Below are positions 26,101 through 37,799 of a stretch of DNA of 64,000 nucleotides, in pieces. Source of the DNA: Gyrodactylus bullatarudis (Eukaryota > Platyhelminthes > Monogenea > Gyrodactylidea > Gyrodactylidae); the NCBI GenBank assembly GCA_012064415.1, contig SSNU01000272.1, forward strand, positions 62,001-126,000, in the 5' to 3' direction. Position 1 is the stretch's first letter. The number at the start of each line of letters is the position of its first letter. The translations under genes were made by a program, and so were the position numbers. The notes under the pieces were generated by a model, which had not been told where the DNA came from, ran no database searches, and saw nothing but the letters and a program-made list of their open reading frames with translations.

Positions 26101-29100
26101 AGCATTTTAATACTTTTTGAGGCTCTAGTGATTATTCAAAGTCAGGAATTCTAATTATTCTTATTATGCATATAATTTATTTTATAATTTACTCTAAAAA
26201 AATCTCAAAAAAGTCACAAAGAGATATCTAAACTTGGATAAAATAAGCTAAGATTAGTATTTGGTTATTAGTAGATAGGAAATCAATAGAATCTTTATTG
26301 AATAGAATTCCCATTAGAATCTCATTAAGGATCGTTTTATATCAATTTTGTAGTCTTTTTCACGATAGGGTTAAATATAAATTATTAAGCTCACATCAAG
26401 GTAAATATTTTCATTTTGATCTTTGATTGGATCTATATTTTGAATAGGTTCAGTCTGCCCATTTATTTCATTTGGCCCAGATGAGATTCGATTAATGGCT
26501 TCGTCACTATTGTTGTTATCATATTTTGACTTGAACATCATTTGGTCACCTATGAATGATTGTTCTAATGAAGTGTCAAATATTGTACTTAAATGTCCTG
26601 GATAAGAATGGCCAGGTAAAAGTCGTCCTCCATTTCCTGCCCCATTCATTATCACCGGTATTCCAGCAGTATTTTCTGGACCATAACTAGCTTGCCCATT
26701 CGGAATTATCTAAGAGAAGTGAATTTATGAAAACTTACACCTGGAACTAACTGTATATTTTTCAATTATTGAATAAAGCAAATTGATATGAAGATTTTTC
26801 CATCAAGAATTCGAAATTTTTGAAGAGTTTTTTGTAATCCCAATCGAGTTGCCTACTTTGTCCATTTGAAGAAAAAAATTATTTGGTCGTTTCTCAATTT
26901 TCGATTTAGCGCCAAAATCTCAATTTTTCGAACTTTGAACTGAACATTTTTACTGATTTGAAAGTGGGAGTATGGTCTAAAGAATTTTTTTGTAGATGAC
27001 ATTCAGTCTTTTTGTCTAATTTTGATCCTAGAAAACTTCTTTTAACCACTTTCCCACTTTCAAATCAATAAGAATTTTCAGTTCAAAGTTCGAAAAAATG
27101 GGATTTTGGCGGTGAATTGAAAATTGAGAAATAACCAAATTTTTCATAGGAATAAATTTTTTCTTCAAATGCTCGAAGTGGCCTACTTGATTAGGATTAC
27201 AAAAGACCTAAAAAAATTCGAATTCTTGATGAAAAATAAACCCTAATCGAAAAGTGGATCTTTGTTTTGAAGAGAAATGAATATTCGAACTTGATTAGAT
27301 ATGACTGTAGCGAAAAAATAACTGTCAGGCAGAACTTGTTACTCAAAAACCAGATACCATACATAATTATAAGAATTCTTACATAACGTTGAATTGGAGG
27401 AGTATTAAGGGAATAGTTATTCACAGCAATTGGTACATTTCCCAAGCTAATTGCATTATTATCAAAACGATTGATTTGATTCTCCATCATATTAATCGGT
27501 TGACTATTAAAGAAGCTACTTCCATTTTCTGAATTGTATATGAGTTGGTTAGCTGAATTTGAAATGTTATTCTGAAAGTCTGGATGATTAAGGTCATTGA
27601 AATGTCCCTGTTTGAAAAGAAAAAGGTAAAGGTCAAAAACTATAAAAAAAGGTCAAGAATAATTTTGAATCATTAAGTCTTAATTACGCAGTATTCCTAT
27701 TATTCAGACAAAACTATTTTCTTCAGAGAATACAATACAATTCTCCTCAAAGATTAAATTAATTCTAGCCATTCCTGAAATAAGAAAGTAGAAATTATAT
27801 GCATCATAAAATGTTTTCTCTTCAAAGATTGGCTTGAAATCTAGATTTCTATCAATCTATCTGTCAATTCAAGCAAGTTATAAATATGAGTTATTTGCAA
27901 AATTAGTCCATAGTACATGCGTTTAATCAGATTCAGTCTAGTCTACATTTGTTCCCATTTAGTTGTAGTATTTAGAATTTACTTCAAAATAATCTTTAAT
28001 AGTTCAAATCTAGTATGGTTTTTAAAAATAGTATATTAGAGATGAGATTTTACTTTATTCAAAGGGCTTGTTTCTTGGGTCACGTTGTCTTACTTTTCAT
28101 ACACACCTTTTTTGACCATTAAGAGCTTATTACATTTTTGACAAGGATTGTGATATTTTAAAAATCTTTAATTTCACTAATAGTGAATCACTATGGAGGA
28201 AAACATGGTCGTCTCCTGAGTTCTGAACAAAAAAAAATTAAAAATAGACTAAATGTGAAAATTAAATGCACGCAGGCATGGAAAAGTATAGACTGAGTCT
28301 GATTAATCGCATGTACTATGGACTAATTTTGCAAATACCTATTAAAGGCTATTTTAGCATAACATTTTGTATGAACAGTTAGTAAAATTTTCGAGAAAAT
28401 GTCACGATATCTCTCAAACTATCGGTCGTTGCTCAAAGAGGTCAGGCAACGCGGTTTATTACATAATCTACAATGAAAAGTTTATCAAATCTTAATTATT
28501 TTACACGACCTTGATATTTAAACAATGAAAAAAATCATTAATGACAAAAAGGTTGATCGAGGTATAATACAATTTTCTGGACTCACTTGAACTTGAAAAT
28601 ATTTCCTTCTTCCGTCAATATTCCCATTATTGATACAGTTTGTGTTGTTGTTAAAGTATCGTCTAGTCAACTTTGGACTGATAATATTCATATAGCCTCT
28701 CTTTGATTCGACCACATGAGGATTAACGCCATTGAATGGATTATTCATTGAATAATTATCTGGATTCGAGTTGTTATTACTAGTTTTGAGGAAAACTTGT
28801 TGAAAGTTCTTCTGGGATCCCTCGAAACAATTTAGATTGTTTTGTATAGAATTCTTCCTATTAGCTGGGCTATGTTGACTCTGATCTGAATTGAAAATCT
28901 AATTGAAAACCTATAACTTTACTTTATGGGATTAGGCATACCAGATTTTTGAGAAAATATTCTTTTTTTATTTTCTATCGAACTTTCAGTAAATAAAGGC
29001 GATGCGTCTGTACAAAGTTTGAGCAAATTTTCAGTTTCTTCAGTAATATCATCATTTTCATCACAATCATACCGCTCATCTGCATTCTCCTTAGATGTCT

Positions 29101-32100
29101 TTGTTGATTTCTCATAAGTGGTCCCATTCGGCAATGGGAGCATACTTCTGAAATTTCTCAAAGCCCTCTCTAATTTGGCACACTTATTCTCCAAGCGTAG
29201 TTTGGCCTCTAAGGCTTCGGCCTTTTCAGCTTTTGCTCTCTCCAGACGCTGACGATCCAGCTAAATTTTTATTTGAGTATTTTAAAATTGTAGTAAGTCG
29301 TTGTAAGCTTAGACAAACTTCTCTTTGGGTCTTTTCCTCTCTGGCTTGAGTTTTCATTTGTTGAACTTCAACAGTATCCGGTTGTCTCCTCCTCATAAAA
29401 AGGGCATGATAACCTGCGCAAAAAGACATGACCATTTTGATATTTTTAGTATCCGCAAGCCAGACATCAACTTGTAGGGAACCTTGCTGAGAGGGAGAAT
29501 TAGGAATGTTTTGCTCTTCAGCCTGTTGATTGTTGTTGCTAATGAACCATTGCAGTCGATTATTACTTGTGGTTAACTACAAAAGGTAACTTTTGGATAA
29601 TTTTTGTTAAAAATTTGCATAAATCAATAAAAACTTACGCTAGTTAAACCCTTCTTACCGTCAGCTCGAATCTTTTGAGTTCTAATATTCAATGAACTAT
29701 TACCTTTTTTGTTGCTTGTTGATGTTGAATTTCCCTTTGATATTTGATCTAGGTAAAGATTAGGCTATTTTGAACAAGTATACATAGTCATATATTTTAC
29801 TAACCAATATCTAAATTTCCCAACGACTTGAGCCTTGGGTCTGATGGAGAGTAGAGGTTTTGATTTGAATTTTCAATATTCTCACTTTTTGAGTCTAGAA
29901 ATAGATTTTGAATAAATTTTTCGTAACAATTATTACTTGATTGTTAATAGTGATGATTTAGAAAAATATACTTATTTCATGTTAAAATCCTAATGAAAAA
30001 AAAGATTTCTGATATTTTTTTAGAATTAATTAGTAATTTATTCAAAGTCAAAAAATCTTTCGCTGTTCGTTTCTTGGAATTAATTTTTTCGGAATAGGAC
30101 TAAGAAATAAATTATCGCTATTCAATTTTTGAAAGAACCGTCAATTTCAACTGATCTCGGATCATCCTAATTTATTAATTTTCAAGCAGTAAAAAATGAT
30201 CGAAAAATAGGAAGTAGACTTTTGCACGACAATGGAATTTTTTCTAAAATCTCAACGATCCTTTTTTCGTAATTTTTTTTCAAATAAGTGAAAGTGTGCC
30301 TTTTGAATCGGTTTGTATCACAGTAAAAAATCTTCAGAAAATTTCTTAAACTTGATAGAAAAATGAGAATTTTGTTTAAAAACATGAACCATGTACAGAA
30401 TCCTTACCGTGTGCAGATAGATCACTGGTAAATCGAGTCTGAATCTGATAATTTCTCATTGATGGATTGTCAGTTTTATTTTCACTCGAGTCTGTAGTTA
30501 GTAGAGTTCTCTTTTTTGTCATTGGTGAGGAAATCTTCAATAGATTTTGATGTGAATAGTTTTGATGGTGTTGTCCCCCAAGCATGACACTTTGCTGGGA
30601 TTCTCGGCTGGATGTATTCCTTGAACGATTTTCAGTACGAATTTCATCTGAATTTAAAAATTTTAAATCCACTACTTTAATTATGATCGAAAAAGAGCTG
30701 TATGAAATTTATAACATGATGAAAAATGAAAATGAAAATAGTTTCAAATTTACCTTCTTTTTCATCAAAGTTATTGTCTATTCGTTGATCTTCTGATGGT
30801 ATTTCAGAGGAAATAAATCTATTATTAGTAACCTTTAAAAGAGAATATTTTACTTGAGTAGATTTATCAGAAGATTGTGAAAACTCACTGATTTGGGTGA
30901 TAAATAGGGGGATATTTTCTCTTGATTAAATGACTGTAAAGTTCCCTGGATATTTTGAGGAGATTGACTGAAAGAGTTGCGCTCCGAAGAAGATAACAGG
31001 CCGCTATTGGATTTTTTCCATGTCAATGAATTCAATTTGATTGAAAACTATCATAAAAGTTAATGAATGCATAAGAATTTCTCTGAATTTTTCAAAATGA
31101 TAATTTGGAAATGGTCTTCAATGGATCCTTAAACAGTAAAAAATAGTTACATCTGAATAGCAAAAAATATCAATCTAGTGTAGGCTATTTGGTAAAGTTT
31201 ACGACAGGTTTTAATCATTATTAAAACAATAATTAAGTATCGAATTCGATTATTATACAGATTATGCCTACACAATGAATAACTAAAAATTAGTAATTCA
31301 CGTTAAAAGTTTCAAATACTTTCGAAAATCCACTAAAATTCATAATTTATATATGAATTTTGCGTTTGATTTCGTTGATCAAGAATACCTGACGGAATAT
31401 TATGTTAAAAGAATCATCACTTTTAATTCTTTTTAGATTGTTTAACCATGATATTCTAAAATCTTGGGTCGGATAAATTTTCAAATATTAACACCCAATT
31501 CTCAAATTATCGACCCCTAAAAAGGATCTGTGTCTGCAAACAGATACAACTTCATCACGTTACTTTGATGCTGTTCCTATTATTTTATCAAAGAACACAC
31601 AGGGGTAACACAAAATGAATCTAGATGACCTCTTGGTGTCCAGAATATGGGAGATCCGATCGATACCAAGATTCACTATGCCCTAAATATATACACACTG
31701 TGTATATATAAAAGTATTATTAAAAGTAATATAAATATCTTGTATTAGAATAGAATAATGAAATAAGATTCATTTCTTTCTGATATATCCTAATGATTAG
31801 TGCAATATGTTTAGGTTATTTATTCTCCCTCTTACAGGTTCTGTACTTGAATCATCTCTCTTCTCTTCTCTATACACAAACTTGTACACATTACTGTATT
31901 ATCATCTTCATTTTAAGCCATCATGCTGTTTCCCCTTACTTTAACTGTATAATGTAAAAAGTGTAACCATGCTGTATTTGAATATGAACAAAACCCCTTT
32001 TATTCTCGTTCAGCCATGAGAGATCGATAAGAAAAATTCAAATAGGTGTAAATAACTAGAGGAATGAAAAAATATATATGCATCATGATTTTAACCTTTT

Positions 32101-33405
32101 ACAGCTCCCCCTTCTGTATCTACATCTACATGGGTACAGTAAGACTCTTTGCGTACATACAAAAAATATCCCATATATGCCCAAAATCATACACACATGA
32201 CTACAATACATGTGTACAGATTAGTATATGTACAGATCAGTGTGTACGTCAGTGTGTAAGAGGAACGAACGAATCAGAAACAAAGAAATTTCTCTTAACC
32301 CCAAAATGTTACATTTTGACTTACCTTTGGCTCTCGATAAGAGACATTTTTTATATTTGACCAGGAAAAATGATATAAGGATTTGTCAGAGTGTAGACTC
32401 TCGTAAAGTTGGATACCTGTGGCACTAATTCCAAGCCATGCCAAACCATGATACTTGTTCTAGAAATAGATCAAGATTATCAAACTTACATTGGAACGTT
32501 TTTTAATTCCTTTTTTCGAAAAATATCTTGACAAAGTTTTGGTTAGAAAACCTTTTATCTGAATACACTAGAAAATAATTTAATTATAAATTTCGACCAA
32601 CAGTAATAGGGAATAAGTTTGTACCGAAATGCTTATATTCTTGAGACAACTTTAGATATTCCATTTCCACTTCACTCTTTGATAGATTGGAATGAGATTC
32701 GGCTAGTAGTTTGATTTGATTCAGTATATCTGAAATTTCTTGTCGGTTATCTTCTGGCAATAAATTAATCGGAAAAATATTCATTAGTTTATTCATATTA
32801 GTAGAATCATCTTGTTTATCCTTATTCAAATTTTTATCAAAAACTTCTCCAAAGTCAGCCTGAAAAGTTTAAAATTATGAAAACCTTACATATGCTGCAT
32901 AGGATGTCAGTAGTATCAAAACCTTTTTATTTATCGAGCTAGGAGTCAGTTTTTTTGTGACCCCTTCAAAGATATTTCTATTCAAGATGGTTTCTTTCAC
33001 TTCTAAATAAAACAGATGAACCGTTATAACTTGAATTAGTTCATTTTCAACATCCTCTGGAAAAAATTTAGGATGGAATAGAATTAAAAGAGATCCATTA
33101 GAAGTAGACTTTCTTTGCGAAGTTATCTGAGATAGATTAAATTCGAGATTACCTTCTTTTCCAAATTGAGCCAGTGTTGAAGATGCATTTTATTCTCATT
33201 ATTCAGAGAGTATGTTTGAAGTCCAAAGTACCAAGTTTCCCTTAGTCCAAGAGAACTACAGACAAGATCGAAAAGATATTTTCCTGTTGATTTATGCTGA
33301 AAAAATGAATTTACAACATACAGGAATGTTGAATTCCATTTCAGATTCAAAGGTAGAAACTTTGATCTTTATTGATTTTGATCGTAATCTAGATTTCCAC
33401 TTCAT
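23122..33405 (-). CDS. ERM/merlin-like FERM protein with split F3 lobe and long disordered tail
   Basis: Membrane-actin linker family. Twenty in-phase exons, about 1,348 residues: 33405-33322, 33296-33153, 33126-32890, 32859-32602, 32558-32490, 32459-32325, 31047-30889, 30832-30754, 30647-30408, 29894-29805, 29748-29639, 29576-29319, 29260-28942, 28885-28587, 27607-27383, 26709-26395, 24475-24332, 24242-24038, 23980-23632, 23449-23122. F1 has [21 protein letters not shown]2 has [14 protein letters not shown] and [14 protein letters not shown]3 starts with [18 protein letters not shown]3 is then broken by about 240 Ser/Asn/Gln-rich residues before resuming at [20 protein letters not shown], followed by [15 protein letters not shown] and a short coiled coil (about 600-660). 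The remaining about 690 residues are Asn/Ser/Gln-rich; the C-terminal actin-binding end typical of ERM proteins is not visible. Introns at 33297-33321 and 33127-33152 are 25 and 26 nt. The FERM identity is firm. Linking the distal tail exons to it rests on phase continuity. Confidence 0.85.
24479..25086 (-). pseudogene. Retroelement-like open frame, possibly Penelope-type RT N-terminal part
   Basis: About 200 codons open from an in-frame TAG to a TAA, without an ATG near its start, in the intron between the ERM-like exons ending at 26395 and starting at 24475. It contains [11 protein letters not shown] then [14 protein letters not shown]. This NLSS...L.KGL.F pattern is familiar from the region preceding the RT core in Penelope-like elements. 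No RT catalytic motif follows, so it is a fragment. Its TAATAG end abuts, and supplies, the splice acceptor of the next exon. Confidence 0.45.
25206..25606 (+). pseudogene. Decayed Asn/Tyr-rich open frame of unknown origin
   Basis: Plus-strand frame with [18 protein letters not shown] near its start, one in-frame TAA at about 25340, then an Asn/Tyr/Ser-rich stretch and [19 protein letters not shown] before the TGA. It is divergent from the retroelement-like frame at 24479-25086 and sits in the same intron, so both may derive from one insertion. No recognised domain. Confidence 0.25.
25632..26125. mobile_element. TIR element with TA duplication
   Basis: Ends GAGCCTCAAAAA and TTTTTGAGGCTC form a 12-bp inverted repeat, flanked by TA (25630-25631 and 26126-26127). 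It is 494 bp long without an ORF. It lies in the same ERM-like intron as the retroelement fragment. Confidence 0.7.
26795..27238. repeat. Foldback (long inverted repeat) in an ERM-like intron
   Basis: Two arms of roughly 200 bp: TTCCATCAAGAATTCG near 26797 pairs with CGAATTCTTGATGAAAAA near 27220, and the inner blocks CGAACTTTGAACTGAA (about 26939) and TTCAGTTCAAAGTTCG (about 27078) also pair. The loop is about 100 bp. If transcribed within the pre-mRNA it would form a long imperfect hairpin next to the splice site at 27383. Confidence 0.7.
27608..28586. other. ERM-like intron without further features
   Basis: Just under 1 kb between tail exons. It contains the related sequence GTCCATAGTACATGCG (about 27905) and its complement CGCATGTACTATGGAC (about 28307) about 400 bp apart, a possible diverged inverted-repeat element. 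No coding signal. Confidence 0.35.
30000..30375 (+). repeat. Dispersed repeat family A, copy 2
   Basis: Lies in an ERM-like intron (29895-30407). GATCATCCTAATTTATTAATTTTCAAGCAG-type sequence here, about 30165-30190, corresponds uninterrupted to the point where copy 1 carries the MITE at 473-674. Further matches to the 53.2 kb copy include ATAGGAAGTAGACTTT and GTGAAAGTGTGCCTTTTGAA. Confidence 0.6.
31048..32324. other. ERM-like intron inside the F3 lobe coding sequence
   Basis: 1.3 kb intron separating the exon ending YREPK from the one starting FSIKLNSL. It contains a palindromic microsatellite (ATATATACACACTGTGTATATAT at about 31687, quoted here as a 20-base core ATATACACACTGTGTATATA). The ORFs at 32.06-32.43 kb are not coding; they overlap a well-supported exon on the other strand. 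Confidence 0.5.
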
Positions 33406-33575
33406 GACAAAATACACATTTTGACAAAATTATTGAATTTGTATCATCATCACTTATCTAAACAAATATTGAATGCACAGATTTTTATTGTTTGAACTGG
33501 TCTGATTTATGAAAGTAAATCTCAAATGGTAAAACTTATACGTTTATACTGAAAATTCCTCTTTTTCATCTCGTA
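33406..33575. promoter_or_regulatory. Bidirectional promoter region, ERM-like gene / FERRY3
   Basis: Only 170 bp separate the two divergent start codons. It must hold both transcription start regions unless untranslated exons lie elsewhere. No TATA box stands out in sequence this AT-rich. Confidence 0.5.
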
Positions 33576-36500
33576 ATGCTCGAATTTTCGTACAGGATTC
33601 TGAAACCAAATTTGGATATCACTTTCAAAATCGATCCTAAAGACTATGATCACATAAAAACGCCTCTTTTCCGAGATATAAAATTTTATGAACACAAAAT
33701 TCCTTACACTCACTATCAAGATTTCTCTAATAAACTACAATGCTTCATCTCAGATCATTTTGAAAATAATATTAACTTGTCAATTGTGGAATCAACATAT
33801 GATATCGATGAAAATAGTCTAGATTCCACTATGGATATTTTAGTCGAGCAACATGCTGAAGAAACTGAAAAGGAAAAATCTGAACAACAATTTGTAAATA
33901 AATACAAGAAAATCATTGATTCTAATCATTCAATTCATGCTGTTAAAAAGGAAATTCAAATGGCTTCTGAAGTGTTGAAAAAAATCAAATTTTATTACCA
34001 GCGACTTGATGACCTAAATGAAGAGAACATTCTAAAGACAGATTATGAAATATGTCTTGGTGATATGAGTGTCAGTGAAATCAGTAAAATTCAAAAAAAT
34101 CATGCAGCAAGAATTGAGTCATTTAAGCAACACGAAAAAGAAATCCTTTCAAATCTCAAAGAATTACAGACCAGACAATTCCGGGATTTTGTTAAGAACT
34201 TTAATCTTGAGGGCCACTCAGTAACTTCCCTCGACACCTCTAATCCGATTCCAGCAAAAATATTTTCTTCTGAAGCTTTCACTGTTCAAGTCGGACGCAA
34301 TCAAAAGACAACATGTAATATACGTCTAATTGAATCAGAAATATTCTACAATTTGACTCAGTTAAAGCAATTTAATAAAGAAATTTCGGTTTGCTCATGC
34401 GCTGAGAAATTCAATCTGAATTTTAGCCTTTACAATAATTTACTAGAGGGTGTTATTTTGTTTGTAGAATCTTTGGAAATTTCCAAAAAGATTATCTCCA
34501 GATTTTGTGATTCTTCAACCGAGGTACATTTCGAACCCTTAGAAGACCAGTATCAAGAAATAAAGGATCTCTTCCAAAAGCGTGGAGGCAAGCCATGCAA
34601 GGGGGACATTTTCATATCTCGACATTCAAATTTGGAATCATTCGGCAAGTATATTCTCGGTGACGGGGTCAATTGTGCTATATCTGTGGTATTTCATGTT
34701 ATCTTGCATCAAAACGATGTATATCTTCAATCAACTTCAGAATATTCAAAGAAAGAGATAATTAATGGTATTATTCAACCTGGATCAATCAATATTCCAA
34801 ATTATCTTATCAGTGCCCTCACAGTTATTTTTAAATTATGCTTTCAAAGAGCCATTGTAACAATCACTTTGCCAATTATCTTAACTCACGTCTTTGTAAG
34901 TTTAATTCCATTTTCACCATCAGTTTAATCATAAACTCATCGCAGTAAACAATTTTCACATATATTGAGTCGCATTTGTAAAATTCTTTTTCTTAGGTTC
35001 TCTGAAAGTATTGGAAATCCAAAAAAACTTTTAACATGAAAATTTTTATCACTAACTATTTGAATGGATAATCCAAAAATAGTAAAGATACATTTTAACT
35101 AGAAATATTTGGTTCTAGGTGCTTAGGTAATATATCCCACAGGAAGGTATATTTATTAATTCAAAATATTTCAAGTCAACAATAGAGAATTTCATAGACA
35201 AAAATGTTCTTTTCGCTAGAAAGAAAGTTGTCGAAATAAGTTTTGATTTATTACCTGTATTAGGTCATTCTAAACGAGTATTTCACTATGCTTTACGAAT
35301 CTCATTGGTCCTGATTATTCGTTGAATCTTGTACAGTTTCCTTTAAACAAAAAAAATATTTTGTTAAATAATTATGCTATCTGTAGTGTAAAGATTTTCA
35401 AAACCCGTATTAATTAATTAATTAAGAGCTTTCCTTAGACTCTTGACAGATTCAAACAAACGTTGCTCTTATTTCAAAATATCCCTTTGGCTAAACTAAA
35501 TCCTTGATGTTGAAACTATAGAGATATAAACAATGGGAGATTCTTAATCCTATAATGGACTGATTAATGTTTTCAATCAAGTACTTTAAATATATATAAT
35601 ACGAGAAATTATGTTTTCAAGTTAAATAATTGATAAAACTAATTTTTACAGCGAATCTAATTCATTTACAGCTTAATAATAATTTTTATAATTAAATTAT
35701 AAGAAGAAACTCTGCATTTATTTTATTTTATTGAAAAAGCTATCAAGGTTTTTCTGAGACTCCTTTAGAACTTTACTTTCTGATACAATTGTATATAAAA
35801 TCTTTGCAGTACTTTTATCTTTAGAAAGAGCATGTCTGCAATTATTTGACGAATAAATGAGAAAGAATACAAGGACTTATCTTAACATATATAAATTTTT
35901 TTGAATTTTATAGTTACGAAGCTTACGAATAAAATTTTCATAACCATAAATATCCAACTTCTCCTTGAAAAGGGAAAAAAATCGATTCATTCTTTTTCCT
36001 ATTTTTATCACGTGCATTAAACCAAGTCGATTTTTATTCAACCTTTTTATTTCTTGTAAAAGATTTTTTTACTTTATTAATGAAAATTGAAGGTTTTTTG
36101 GTATCAATATTTATTTTCTTTGAACCTTGAAAAACATGAGGAAATTCCATGGACTAATTTCAAGATTTTTAGCGTCACTTCTTGTTTCCATCACTTGACC
36201 AAAATTATTGAACCTGATGACAAGAAATATTTCATCTTACCATTCCACGTAAACACGTATTTAATGATTGAAAGCTACTTCCTACAACCAATATTCAATT
36301 GATTAAATGTTCCATCAAGTGATTTTGTCTGAATGTAGAATATATTAATTTCACTTGATCCTCTTGTTTTCTTTAGCTTTATCCTTATTTATTAAAAGAT
36401 TAATGTCTAAATTTCTTTTGATTTAGAAACCAGACAAAGAAACTGTCATAAGAAGGAGTGAGTTTCTGTTGAAGGTCTTGAAGAATATCCTAATTGAACT

Positions 36501-36639
36501 GAATACATGGCAGGGTAATGCCTTGAAGAATATACAGCTCGTTATACCAAAGATTCAAGAGACCTCACATCTTCAAGAATTTTCTGTCCTCTTATCAAGA
36601 TCCTTCCGGTCAACTAAACCAATCATGGAAAGGAAATGA
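33576..36639 (+). CDS. FERRY3: FERRY complex subunit 3 (C12orf4 family)
   Basis: Homologue of human C12orf4/FERRY3, a subunit of the five-part FERRY complex, the Rab5 effector that couples early endosomes to mRNA. Two exons, 33576-34895 and 36427-36639, joined in phase 0 (TTT|GTAAGT ... TTTAG|AAACCA) give about 510 residues, against 552 in human. Recognisable positions: a helical, Glu/Lys-rich N-terminal half; NQKTTCNIRLIESE; GDIFISRHSNL, the family's best conserved segment (GEFYITRHSNL in human); AIVTITLPIILTHV at the end of exon 1; and RRSEFLLKVLKNILIE plus a final Ser/Thr-rich segment in exon 2. An insertion after the RHSNL motif is specific to this copy. The match was made from memory over several separated blocks, including across the splice junction. 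Confidence 0.88.
34896..36426. other. FERRY3 intron
   Basis: 1.5 kb intron. A 42-bp stretch at 35101-35142 matches the outer end of the inverted-repeat element at 45.9 kb (TTCTAGGTG...TAATATAT...CCACAGG). A small ORF at 36.09-36.30 kb has no support as coding. Confidence 0.5.
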
Positions 36640-37799
36640 AGAGATATTCTTTCCACCAAAATTATAGATTTGATGATGATTAACCTGATTTTTTAATTTC
36701 TAATTTTTACAATCAATACATTTTATTTTATAGAAATCTTTGTCAATTTGTAATTCTTTTGTGATCATTAATTTAGGAATTATTTTTCAAAATAAATCAA
36801 GTATCCATGTTTAGTTGGATGAGATTTCAATGCTCAAATTAAATGTTGTCAAAAAATATTTGCAAAATTCATCATTATGTCTAGTAAATTATTTATTGAA
36901 TAGAAATATTCATATAGCATCGTTTACGTCCGGACATTAGAATTTAAATTTTAGCCTAAAAGGGGTCCTCAAATTCAATGTAAAATAGTTTTATTATGGC
37001 CTACCACTGTAACTCTATATGAAAATGCGAATTTCCGAGTAACCAACCCCGAATATTGTCACAAAACACACTGAAATGAACCCACTGGTAATTACTCAGT
37101 GTGTAAAATAGACCTTTTGACTACATACAGTTTTTCCCTTTTTATTCTAGATTTTATCCTTGAAAACACGAGTTAAACGGAAAACTAAATGCACCAATAA
37201 ATTTTTTTTTAATTTTGATATTGTAAATTTCTCACGATATATTAAGCCCAGTTTCTTCGGACTGGAGTGGCCAATGAGTTTCGCAACCGACTTTAACTAC
37301 AGAATAATAAAGAATTGACTCATTAAATTGAGGTTTTCGATTTTGAGAGCTTACCTTGATGAAGAAAAAATTTGGCCATTAGTTTTTACCAAAAGATGAC
37401 CTATAAGGCAAACTGACCAAATTATTGATCAAAATCAAATTCACCACTGTCACAAGGAAAATAAAGTGTAGATGTAAAAATTTTTGTAAATGTTAGGTTG
37501 AAGCGAGTAAAGGTTTTCCTTATGCAATATTGTAGACACAATGAATCCTATTGGTTACGTAGATATTTGTCCAATGTTTCTTATATTGTCTGATTCTCCC
37601 AAGATTGGATGCTTGTATTTCCCCTTCTTCATTTTCACATTATAAACCCCTTCTCTTCATCATACCATCCTATCACTAAACTAATATATACTACATATAT
37701 ATTTTTGTAATTTATTGTGCTTGAATTAATTAATAATTTGGCAAAATTAAAATTTCAACCATGCTACCCAAATGAGCAGAACTGACAAACGAGACCAAA
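36640..37799. other. Intergenic, FERRY3 to receptor-like gene
   Basis: 1.1 kb of AT-rich sequence with no repeat or ORF that I could support. It should include the promoter of the 37800 gene; CTATATATACTACATATATAT at about 37681 is TATA-like (20-base core TATATATACTACATATATAT). Confidence 0.4.

Noticed and set aside
30376..30672. Separate Ser-rich gene at 30.4-30.7 kb
   Set aside because: It is bounded by good acceptor and donor sites in phase with neighbouring exons, so it is treated as part of the ERM-like insertion.
32064..32428. Two overlapping plus-strand ORFs with Cys-rich sequence
   Set aside because: They overlap, on the other strand, an ERM F3 exon with clear homology; composition reflects CA/TG repeats.
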